Of a stretch of 17,808 nt of DNA, positions 6,639-13,464 are shown in pieces. Under the pieces are notes generated by a model. That model ran no database searches, was not told the origin of the DNA, and saw nothing but the letters and a program-made list of their open reading frames with translations. Location: the NCBI GenBank assembly GCA_027348355.1, contig DAIEPN010000202.1, forward strand, positions 1 to 17,808, written 5' to 3'. Position 1 is the stretch's first letter, and each line of letters starts with the position of its first letter. Source of the stretch: Chlamydiota bacterium (lineage in GTDB: Bacteria; Chlamydiota; Chlamydiia; Chlamydiales; Rhabdochlamydiaceae). Position numbers and translations under genes: made by a program.

Positions 6639-7817
6639 CTATTTTTCTAAAGAAAAAGAAGAAAGAGAGCTCATCATTTGATCTACTAATGAAGAGGCTA
6701 TCCAAGGATCCGTGTAGTTTAGGCTTAAACACATCTGCTCTTTATGAGTCACACATGCTATGAATGGGCAGTTGATGACCGCCGGGGCATGAAAAGACAG
6801 GTGTAAAATTTTATCGCTAACACTTTCCGAAAAATTCGCTTTCCCTACATTTGAGAGATAAAAAAGCAAGCCAAAATCCATCGGATTTAGTTTTCTTAGT
6901 AAGATACTATAATGCTGAAGAAGTAAATCTTTTGAGCTAAAATGCTCTACCAATTTTTGTTGATAAGATCTAGCGATACTTTCAAGTGTATCTTCCTGGT
7001 TCACTTCAATAAGCAAAAAAGCCTCAACTGGAGCTGTAAACAAGACCCTTTGCGGTACTTTTTTTATTCTTTTTCGCAAATCCAAGGAAGAGCCTATACA
7101 AATGTTCCCCTGCACTTTCAATGATAAAATAAGCAACGCTGTTAAAACGGCGTTAACAGATAGTTTTCTTTCCTTAGCAAAGTCTACAATCTGCATTAAA
7201 CGTTCCGATTCAATACAAAGTATCGTATTTTTATTCATTAGAAGGTCTACAGGAGCATCTGGGTGTAAAAGTGGAACAGATTTTGGTCTATGATCTTCAA
7301 GCTTCTTAAGGAATGTATTCGAATATTCAGCTATCTCTTTTTCCGAAGGTATAATATCAAGAAAATCCTCAATAGGTACTGGAACAGAAAACCTCGCCTC
7401 TTCATAGGAGACATCTAGAAGAAATCTGGCATAGTCATCTGCTAAAAAAATCGCTGAAGCTCCATCTGCAATTGCATGGTGCACAATAAGAAGAAATTGT
7501 ACTTTCCCTTTTTCTAAATGAAAAATCATATGAAATAACTTCTCAGAAAAATCAAGTTTTCTTCGAAATACAATTTCATTCTCTTCAATAAGCGAAACTT
7601 GCTCTAAGTGAAAGTCGAGATCGAATTGCTCCTTTTCTACAAAAACACTATCCTCGATCACGGCTCGAAGAAATGTGTGTTTTGCAACTAATTTTATCAT
7701 AGCATGCTTTACATCCTGCACAGAAAAATCTCCTTGAATTCCAAAACGCATGTAAATAGACATGTTGGTGCGAATATAAGCTTGCTCAATTTCTGAGACT
7801 TCTCTTAGCAACGTCAT
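6639..7817 (-). CDS. Stand-alone condensation-fold acyltransferase (PapA/AATase-like)
   Basis: The 392-residue protein has the CoA-dependent acyltransferase/condensation fold. The catalytic HHxxxDG motif is HHAIADG at residues 113-119, preceded by LLIV. The second-half signature DLRKR is at 246-250, and an SNVG motif at 322-325 corresponds to the latch region of PapA-like and wax-ester-synthase-like enzymes. The N-terminus (EIEQAYIR..MSIYMRFGIQG) also fits PapA/alcohol-acetyltransferase proteins. There is no carrier, adenylation or ketosynthase domain, and none nearby, so it probably transfers an acyl group from CoA or a trans-acting carrier to an alcohol or amine. The acceptor is unknown. 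AAGGA 7 bases before the ATG sets the start. It stands alone, divergent from the PAS-receiver gene. Confidence 0.75.
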   Translation of the reverse strand: MTLLREVSEIEQAYIRTNMSIYMRFGIQGDFSVQDVKHAMIKLVAKHTFLRAVIEDSVFVEKEQFDLDFHLEQVSLIEENEIVFRRKLDFSEKLFHMIFHLEKGKVQFLLIVHHAIADGASAIFLADDYARFLLDVSYEEARFSVPVPIEDFLDIIPSEKEIAEYSNTFLKKLEDHRPKSVPLLHPDAPVDLLMNKNTILCIESERLMQIVDFAKERKLSVNAVLTALLILSLKVQGNICIGSSLDLRKRIKKVPQRVLFTAPVEAFLLIEVNQEDTLESIARSYQQKLVEHFSSKDLLLQHYSILLRKLNPMDFGLLFYLSNVGKANFSESVSDKILHLSFHAPAVINCPFIACVTHKEQMCLSLNYTDPWIASSLVDQMMSSLSSFSLEK

Positions 7818-8040
7818 GAAAATTCCTTTATTTCATCCAAGATTGTTAGCTATTGCAAGAAAGGATAAAGCTTTTACAAAACCTATGCGACAAATAATTC
7901 TTTATGAGTGCCTTCAATTCGTCTCCCCTCTATCATCTTTGGCGTTTTATATTGGTTTATCTTTTTGTTTCCAACTCCATTCCTACAAAAGATGATATAA
8001 AACATTTTGGAGCTTATCAAATTTTTAGGAGATTCATCTC

Positions 8041-8838
8041 ATGACATCTGTAGCATTAAGTACTAATTTATCTAAATATGCAATCCAAGGCGTTCCTTGT
8101 ATAGAGGTTGATACCTCAAATAAGATTTTGGATGCAAACGAAACTACTCAAGAATTATTTGCATTCTCTGATGCCTCATTCAGAGACCAATCCATTACTG
8201 CACTCATGCATCCCATTGAAGAAACCATAAATTATGAAAGGCTTCCAATGCTGACTTTTTTATTTAGAAATAATGTAGGTAGGCAATGGGAAGGAAAAAT
8301 CGAAATACTCGCAATAGATCCAGTGACAAACAATAAGGTCCTCTCATTCCCAACAATCCCCGAAGATAATAAAGTTGTAATTGATCCTCTTATGCCAAAG
8401 GAAAGGATAAGTATTCTCATCGTAGAAGATACCAGTAGCGCTGTGCTATCGATTAAAAGGTGTTTGAACCATCTTAAATTTAAACCTGATCAAATCCAAG
8501 TTGCAAATAATGGAGAAGAAGGTGTAGCAGCCGTTCAATCCCGTTCTTATTCGTTTATCATTATGGACAACCAAATGCCGAAGAAATATGGAATGGAGGC
8601 AACAAAAGAGATAAGGGACTTCGAAAAAAGCCAAGGTCGTACTCGTTCTGTGATTCTTTTCCACACTGCTTCTACAAACTTTGTATATCTAGAAGAACCT
8701 AATGAAGAAAAAGAAGCACAATCGAGAGCTGAAGGAAATCAGATTCTTTCTAGAGATCTGTTCGATGGCTTCATCCCGAAACCTATTTCCACTGCTCCCC
8801 TAAAAAAATTTCTAGTCGAACATTGGCCAAAGGTATAA
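8041..8838 (+). CDS. PAS-like plus response-regulator receiver protein
   Basis: The 265-residue protein has a PAS-like domain at about residues 12-95 (VPCIEVDTSNKILDANETTQELFAF, then GRQWEGKIEILAID). A receiver domain fills 120-265. The receiver has a complete phosphorylation set: acidic pair E129-D130, phospho-acceptor D176 (IIMDNQMP), switch T209 (LFHTAS) and K237 (FIPKP). The stretch between T209 and K237 is longer than in CheY (28 rather than about 22 residues) and rich in Glu. No DNA-binding or enzymatic output domain follows, so it probably works as a phospho-relay intermediate or by protein contacts, with the PAS part as sensor. No kinase gene is next to it. AGGAG about 9 bases before the ATG supports the start, and a hairpin follows the stop. 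Confidence 0.78.
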   Translation: MTSVALSTNLSKYAIQGVPCIEVDTSNKILDANETTQELFAFSDASFRDQSITALMHPIEETINYERLPMLTFLFRNNVGRQWEGKIEILAIDPVTNNKVLSFPTIPEDNKVVIDPLMPKERISILIVEDTSSAVLSIKRCLNHLKFKPDQIQVANNGEEGVAAVQSRSYSFIIMDNQMPKKYGMEATKEIRDFEKSQGRTRSVILFHTASTNFVYLEEPNEEKEAQSRAEGNQILSRDLFDGFIPKPISTAPLKKFLVEHWPKV

Positions 8839-8868
8839 ATCTTCACTCAAAAAAATCCATTTCTTTAC

Positions 8869-8905
8869 GGGAAGAAAAAGACAATAACTACGTTTTCTTC
8901 TTCCC
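8869..8905 (+). terminator. Hairpin after the PAS-receiver gene
   Basis: GGGAAGAA (8869-8876) pairs with TTCTTCCC (8898-8905). Partial pairing extends inward, and a moderately T-rich stretch follows. It sits 30 bases after the stop codon. It is a plausible weak intrinsic terminator. Confidence 0.4.
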
Positions 8906-8977
8906 TATCTGCTGCTTAATTTTATCTTATAAAAATCTCTTATATGCTATGCTTACTTCTCCTGAACAAGGTTTTAT

Positions 8978-9430
8978 ATGAGAATCATCATAAGTTCGGA
9001 TGAATACTTTCCCATCATTGACACCCTTTTGGAAGAGGTTCAAAAAAGAGGTCATGAGGTGCTGTATTTTGGACCCAAACAAAGTGAAAAGGCAAGAGAC
9101 TGGACTGAAGTCACTTTACAAGCTATGGAAGAAATTACAAAAGACAAAGCAGATGAAGGGATTGTTCTTTGTTGGACGGGAACTGGCAGCTGTCTTATTG
9201 CTAATAAAATCTTGGGAATTCGAGCAGCTCTTTGCGTAGATGCAGAAACTGCGAAAGGAGCTAGAATTTGGAACCACGCAAATGTCCTAGCTCTAAGCCT
9301 TCGTATAACATCATCACCTATTCTCAAAGAAATTCTCAACGCTTGGTTTGAAACTCCATATAGCACAGATGAGTGGAACCTTCTTCAAATCGAGAAAATC
9401 AAACAAGTTGAATCTCATCAAAAGAAATAA
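8978..9430 (+). CDS. RpiB/LacA/LacB-family sugar-phosphate isomerase, divergent active site
   Basis: The 150-residue protein has the length and fold signature of ribose-5-phosphate isomerase B and LacAB. It has an N-terminal IIISSDEYFPIIDTLLEEVQKRGHEV, a phosphate loop CWTGTGSCLIANK (65-77) and GIRAALC...ARIWNHANVLALSLR (80-109). C65, the catalytic base in RpiB, and T67 are present. However, the Asp-His pair near residue 9 reads Asp-Glu, and the 'HNDANVL' motif reads W98-N-H-A-N-V-L, so the ring-opening histidine is missing or shifted by two. I recall a wider bacterial subgroup with the WTGTG loop, so this is probably a distinct specificity rather than decay. Its substrate is unknown. AAGG lies 6 bases before the ATG. 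It converges with the porin gene, 13 bases apart. Confidence 0.75.
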   Translation: MRIIISSDEYFPIIDTLLEEVQKRGHEVLYFGPKQSEKARDWTEVTLQAMEEITKDKADEGIVLCWTGTGSCLIANKILGIRAALCVDAETAKGARIWNHANVLALSLRITSSPILKEILNAWFETPYSTDEWNLLQIEKIKQVESHQKK

Positions 9431-9443
9431 AAACATTCTCCTT

Positions 9444-10733
9444 TTATAGATTTACCTGCAGACGAAGAGTGAAAACCCATGCATTTTCAAGTCCCTTTCC
9501 ACCAGGATGTACAATATATTGGAAGTCAGGTTCTAGTAATCCGAATTTCGTAAACTGTAGTTTGTAAAAAGCTTCAAAAGAGGCTTCATAACGTTCTGTA
9601 AAACATGCATCTGAATCCTGGGTAAAATTCACACGGCTCATTCCAAGACCGAAAACATCGTTTGGTCTCGCATATCTGGCCCCATTCCATGTAGCTCCAA
9701 CTGCAATATAGCGGTGAGCTGCGTTCAATGAGGGATCCGCTGAAGAATAAGTAGCAAAGAATGCGCCTTCTTCCTGATCTTTTTTGTAAATAATTTGATC
9801 AAAAGTAATACAAGGACCCCAGGTTCCTTTCTGAGTCCTCCCATTAAATTTTGTAAATTCTGCAGTATGCTTCCATATCACAATGCCTAAACGCCCTATG
9901 AAACCCTTAACCAACTCCCATTGGTAATCAACCTCACCAATAAGAAAGGCATGTTTTGGCAAGTTATTGAAAAACTTACCTACTATCCCATGCTTTCCTG
10001 TTTGATATCCTTCCGCCAGAGATCCATCGAAGACACCTAAATTCAAGGAAATATTATACGGGATTGTTACAAACCCGACTACAGACATAGCAGAGTTTGG
10101 ATAGGTTGGAAAAAATTCTATTGTAGGTTGATAAGTGTACCCTGCGTTAATAAAAGGAGCGGCATGGGGAATAATAGTAAAGTGATCATAAGCATCTGTC
10201 TTCCCAACTACAAACCAATACATATTATCTTGAAACGCTTGCATATACCACAGCTCATACAATTCATCAAAAGAAGGAGCTTCAAGATTGTCTACAAAAA
10301 CAAAGGACCCAACATCTGTTAATGAAGGGCTTCTCCAATGATGGCTCTCAAATTCTACAAAGAAAGTCCCGCCAGAATAATGCAAAAGAGGCTCACTTCT
10401 CATACTAAAACTTGCAGCAAACAAATATTCATACTCACCAAGAGTATGGGATCTGTGCTTTCCCCCGCTCAAATTCCAAGAATCATCGAATATAAAAAAG
10501 GAAGTAAATTCAATCCCTTTTTCTTTTAAACTTGTTCGATGTCCACCCCAGTCCCCTGTAAGATATGAAGATTCTTGTGCCGATATTTGGCTCTCAATTT
10601 GATTAAACTTCGATTCCTCATTTTCCTCTTTAGCTTGATTGAATTCAGCTTCATCTTCTACATCGTAAGCATATAAGATGGAATTCATGGAGAGTAAAAA
10701 GCAAAGAAGACCTTTCCTCAATCTTAAACTCAT
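9444..10733 (-). CDS. OprB-like carbohydrate-selective porin
   Basis: The 429-residue protein starts with a Sec signal peptide (RLRK, then a hydrophobic stretch to ILYA at residue 23). An acidic coiled-looking segment (about 24-55) precedes the OprB barrel. The barrel start has the family signature LTGDWGGHRTSLKEKGIEF (58-76). KTDAYDHF lies in the middle, and the C-terminal third has NDVFGLGMSRVNF, a family YEASFEAFYKLQF strand, LEPDFQYIVHPGG and a final amphipathic strand. The last residue is Leu rather than the usual Phe, which is tolerable for barrel insertion. OprB porins pass sugars such as glucose across the outer membrane. GAGGAA about 10 bases before the ATG sets the start. In an intracellular bacterium it would serve uptake of host metabolites (inference). 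Confidence 0.85.
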   Translation of the reverse strand: MSLRLRKGLLCFLLSMNSILYAYDVEDEAEFNQAKEENEESKFNQIESQISAQESSYLTGDWGGHRTSLKEKGIEFTSFFIFDDSWNLSGGKHRSHTLGEYEYLFAASFSMRSEPLLHYSGGTFFVEFESHHWRSPSLTDVGSFVFVDNLEAPSFDELYELWYMQAFQDNMYWFVVGKTDAYDHFTIIPHAAPFINAGYTYQPTIEFFPTYPNSAMSVVGFVTIPYNISLNLGVFDGSLAEGYQTGKHGIVGKFFNNLPKHAFLIGEVDYQWELVKGFIGRLGIVIWKHTAEFTKFNGRTQKGTWGPCITFDQIIYKKDQEEGAFFATYSSADPSLNAAHRYIAVGATWNGARYARPNDVFGLGMSRVNFTQDSDACFTERYEASFEAFYKLQFTKFGLLEPDFQYIVHPGGKGLENAWVFTLRLQVNL

Positions 10734-10816
10734 TGCAGATCTTCCTCTTCCATTACCAACTCATTTAGGTATGATATGACAGGGAATAATTGATTGCCGA
10801 ATTTATTACAATGAGT

Positions 10817-10849
10817 GTCAAAGCTCTTTGATAAACAAAGAGCTTTGAC
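10817..10849 (-). terminator. Perfect 14-bp inverted repeat behind phoH
   Basis: GTCAAAGCTCTTTG (10817-10830) and its exact complement (10836-10849) enclose a 5-base loop, starting 14 bases after the phoH stop on the minus strand. The flank on that side is not a clear T-run, so factor-independent termination is likely but not certain. RNA 3'-end protection is an alternative. Confidence 0.55.
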
Positions 10850-10862
10850 CTATTTCATATAT

Positions 10863-12176
10863 TTATAAAATCTCAGCAGCGAGCGCTGCAAGTTCTGATC
10901 TTTCTGTGCGATCCAATACCAAATTCCCATACAAAGGATGATGTTTGAACCTTCCGACTACATAGGTTAAGGCGTTAGAGTCTTTGTCCAAATAAGGATT
11001 ATCAATTTGCGACGGATCCCCAGTTAAAATTACTTTTGTCCCTTGTCCCGCTCTCGAGATGATCGTCTTGACTTCATGTGGAGTTAGGTTCTGCGCTTCA
11101 TCGATAATAATAAAAATCTTGGGAAGGGTCCTACCGCGAATGTAGGTTACAGCCTCCATTTCGATCTTCTTACTTTCCATAATCCATTTTTGTGTTTCTG
11201 TACTATTTGGTGATCCTGTCGTGGACTGGCAAAGAAATTCTAAATTGTCATAGATCGGTTGCATCCAATGATAGAGCTTTTCCTCTTTTGTTCCCGGCAA
11301 ATATCCAATATCTTTTCCAAGAGGTATAATCGGCCTACTGACTAAAATCTTGGTATATACCCCATCATCGAATACTTTTTTAAGTCCCGCCGCTAAAGCT
11401 AAAAGAGTTTTTCCTGTTCCTGCCTGTCCAATCAAACTAATCAGCTTAATATCATCTCTAAGTAGCATATCAAGAGCACATTTCTGCTCTAAGTTCAAAG
11501 GTTGGATACCCCAAATATCCCTAGTTAGCTTTTGTAAAGGCTCTAACCTTCGAGTTTGTGGGTTGTATTTACATACTGCGGTCGAATTTTCTGGAGAAGT
11601 TAAAATTGCGTACTCATTAGGGAAAAACTTCTTATCTTCAATGCCAATAAAACCATCTTTAAAAAAAAGATCAATATCTCTTTTGGCAACTTCTAACTTT
11701 TGATATCCTTTATATATATTTCCATAAGACTCTTTGAGATTTTCATAATCTTGAGATTGAAGTCCTATAGCTTCGGCCTTTACTCGCATGACAAAGTCCT
11801 TAGAAACTAGGACCACATTTTCTTGAGTTTCTTGAATTTGATGGGCAACAAATAGAATTTTGTTGTTATTCCTATCTAAAGGGAGGGGGAAAAGTTTTTT
11901 ATCCGAACCTCTTGTCTCTAAATGGATACGGACAGTACTTCCATTTTCTATTTTTACCCCTTTGTGTAAATCACCACTATTTTTTTCCTTTAAACCATCA
12001 ATATAACGAATTACCTGTCTTGAATTCTTACCTAATTCATCGGAAAGTCTTTTCATCCCATCGAGCTCTTCAAGTACGATCAAAGGAATAACTACATCAT
12101 TATCATCAAATTTTTTTAATGCATCTGGATCATGTAAGAGCACATTCGTATCAATCACAAAAGTTTTTCTCTTCAC
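10863..12176 (-). CDS. phoH: PhoH-family PIN-ATPase (PhoH2 type)
   Basis: The protein fuses an N-terminal PIN nuclease domain to a C-terminal PhoH ATPase. In the longer reading the PIN part has FVIDTNVLL (D19) and LEELD (E46-E47), plus VSKD (D137). The ATPase has Walker A GQAGTGKT (260-267), SRPIIPLGKDIGYLPG (about 290-305), Walker B IIIDEAQN (366-373) and TGDPSQID. PhoH2 proteins couple RNA unwinding to RNA cleavage. I place the start at the GTG at 12176 (437 residues), since AAGGAG lies exactly 6 bases before it. The upstream GTG at 12206 has no ribosome-binding site. The third PIN acid, usually Asp in an 'NDxRIL' context, reads NNNKIL here. It corresponds to chlamydial CT015 (my recollection) and is divergent from the CT016-like gene. 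Confidence 0.9.
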   Translation of the reverse strand: MKRKTFVIDTNVLLHDPDALKKFDDNDVVIPLIVLEELDGMKRLSDELGKNSRQVIRYIDGLKEKNSGDLHKGVKIENGSTVRIHLETRGSDKKLFPLPLDRNNNKILFVAHQIQETQENVVLVSKDFVMRVKAEAIGLQSQDYENLKESYGNIYKGYQKLEVAKRDIDLFFKDGFIGIEDKKFFPNEYAILTSPENSTAVCKYNPQTRRLEPLQKLTRDIWGIQPLNLEQKCALDMLLRDDIKLISLIGQAGTGKTLLALAAGLKKVFDDGVYTKILVSRPIIPLGKDIGYLPGTKEEKLYHWMQPIYDNLEFLCQSTTGSPNSTETQKWIMESKKIEMEAVTYIRGRTLPKIFIIIDEAQNLTPHEVKTIISRAGQGTKVILTGDPSQIDNPYLDKDSNALTYVVGRFKHHPLYGNLVLDRTERSELAALAAEIL

Positions 12177-12214
12177 TAAGTTCTCCTTATTTAAGGCGCT
12201 ATTCACTCATATAT

Positions 12215-12239
12215 CGAATACGTAAGACGTAAGTATTCG
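12215..12239. repeat. Inverted and direct repeat in the phoH leader
   Basis: CGAATAC (12215-12221) and GTATTCG (12233-12239) are exact complements, and the arms extend to TATC...GATA with one extra base. Between and overlapping them, ACGTAAG occurs twice in direct repeat. The element lies about 40-65 bases upstream of the phoH start, downstream of the proposed phoH promoter, so it could be an operator or a leader hairpin. Confidence 0.5.
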
Positions 12240-12294
12240 GATACCTAATCCCGATTTTTAGAGCTAAGTTTTTTTCTTTAATTTTTGATTAATT

Positions 12295-12324
12295 ATTATA
12301 ACAGACTTATAATGAGCGTGTTAC
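12295..12324 (-). promoter_or_regulatory. Putative extended -10 promoter for phoH
   Basis: On the minus strand, a consensus TATAAT (12300-12295) is preceded by TGT, giving an extended -10 element. GTAACA (12324-12319) lies 18 bases upstream as a four-of-six -35 box. The transcript would carry a leader of roughly 110 bases that contains the 12215-12239 repeat. Confidence 0.5.
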
Positions 12325-12364
12325 AAATATAATAAGCAAACGATGCGCTCGAGTGCTAAATTTC

Positions 12365-12393
12365 TTGACAATTCCGACCAAGAAACCTACAAT
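12365..12393 (+). promoter_or_regulatory. Near-consensus sigma-70-type promoter for the CT016-like gene
   Basis: TTGACA (12365-12370) matches the consensus -35 exactly and is 17 bases from TACAAT (12388-12393), a five-of-six -10 box. The predicted start near 12400 leaves a leader of about 40 bases before the ATG at 12442. A second TATAAT at 12411-12416 has no matching -35. Confidence 0.65.
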
Positions 12394-12441
12394 AAAACTA
12401 TCTTTTGAAGTATAATAGTATCTTTACCAGTGGAGGGTATC

Positions 12442-13170
12442 ATGAAAATTACAATGAAAACGTTGAGCATTCCCCCTTTCATCTCAACTTCTTGGGACAA
12501 TATCGCATCTTTACATGTCGATAACACTCAGACCTTTATCGTTACTTTACACAGTGGCACGAAGATTGAAATCCCTTCACTCGACCCTCATGTTATTGAT
12601 AAAATTTTTACTACTCACACAAGCTATCTTGAACAAGAGAAGGTTTCTACCAACCTTTCCCCTCCTTTTTCAATGAACAATCTTAAATCAACTAATTTTC
12701 CAATGGAAAGGACTGAAGATCAAGCGTTTCCAATGCGCATTGGAATTGAAGGGCTAGAAGGGCTGGGTTCAGCTTTACAGCATAATCCGGAGCAAGCCAA
12801 CAGCCCAGACCTTCCTTCAGAGATCTTATCCAAAATTGCAGCTATATCCAAAGTTGTCGGAGTAGAAGACCCTGCAATCTTGCCAAAACCAGAACCTCAT
12901 TGTAATTGTATGCATTGTCAGATCGCAAGAGCAGTACAAAATGGTGTCGGCGAAATCCCCGAACAACCTACTACTATAGACACAGAAGAAGTTTCTGAAG
13001 AAGATTTGCGTTTTCGAATTTGGGATATTAAGCAGACCTCCGATCAGTTATACTCTGTTACAAACCCATTAGATTCTCATGAAGAGTATTTGGTTTTCTT
13101 AGGAGAACCAGTCGGCTGTAACTGTGGCAAAAACAACTGCGAACATATTCGCGCAGTTTTAAATAGTTAG
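12442..13170 (+). CDS. Chlamydial conserved Cys/His-rich protein (CT016-like by position)
   Basis: This is a 242-residue soluble protein of unknown function. The N-terminal 65 residues look like a small beta-rich domain (SWDNIASLHVDNTQTFIVTLHSG). The middle is low in order. Two Cys/His clusters follow: HCNCMHCQ at about 153-160, and CNC....C.H at about 226-235 near the C-terminus. Spacing of the clusters suggests one or two metal sites, probably zinc. The start is the ATG at 12442, since GGAGG lies 5 bases before it; a GTG at 12430 overlaps that site. It lies between phoH and the SH3 protein, the position of CT016 in C. trachomatis as I remember it. Synteny is the main argument for identity. 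A near-consensus promoter precedes it, and a hairpin follows. Confidence 0.8.
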   Translation: MKITMKTLSIPPFISTSWDNIASLHVDNTQTFIVTLHSGTKIEIPSLDPHVIDKIFTTHTSYLEQEKVSTNLSPPFSMNNLKSTNFPMERTEDQAFPMRIGIEGLEGLGSALQHNPEQANSPDLPSEILSKIAAISKVVGVEDPAILPKPEPHCNCMHCQIARAVQNGVGEIPEQPTTIDTEEVSEEDLRFRIWDIKQTSDQLYSVTNPLDSHEEYLVFLGEPVGCNCGKNNCEHIRAVLNS

Positions 13171-13183
13171 TTTTTTCATCATA

Positions 13184-13209
13184 ACGAAGCCGATTTTCAT
13201 CGGCTTCGT
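13184..13209 (+). terminator. 11-bp hairpin after the CT016-like gene
   Basis: ACGAAGCCGAT (13184-13194) pairs perfectly with ATCGGCTTCGT (13199-13209) across a 4-base loop, 13 bases after the stop codon. The stem is strong but is followed by CCCTTC rather than a T-run. Termination or 3'-end stabilisation is likely. Confidence 0.55.
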
Positions 13210-13464
13210 CCCTTCGCCCATAAATCATAAAAAGAAAGAAAAAAACTCAATTTTCAAACTTTTAGGGTTCTTGCTTTACGCGATTTTCCGTCATAAAACA
13301 AAAAAGCATGGTGTAAAAAAATGCTACTCTCTAGAATGTCAAATTAGACTAGCTAGCCGACCCAAATTGCGATACCAAAAAACAGAAAGCACCATATATC
13401 GTAGTTTCAATGAGGGACATTCAGGCAAAATAAAATAAATGGCGACTTAGGAGGAATTACACTC

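Noticed and set aside
9052..9366. 104-codon minus-strand frame across the RpiB-family gene
   Set aside because: It lies entirely antisense to a conserved gene and its translation has no family signature.
11350..11703. 117-codon plus-strand frame inside phoH
   Set aside because: It is a shadow of the PhoH ATPase region; no ribosome-binding site or protein-like composition.
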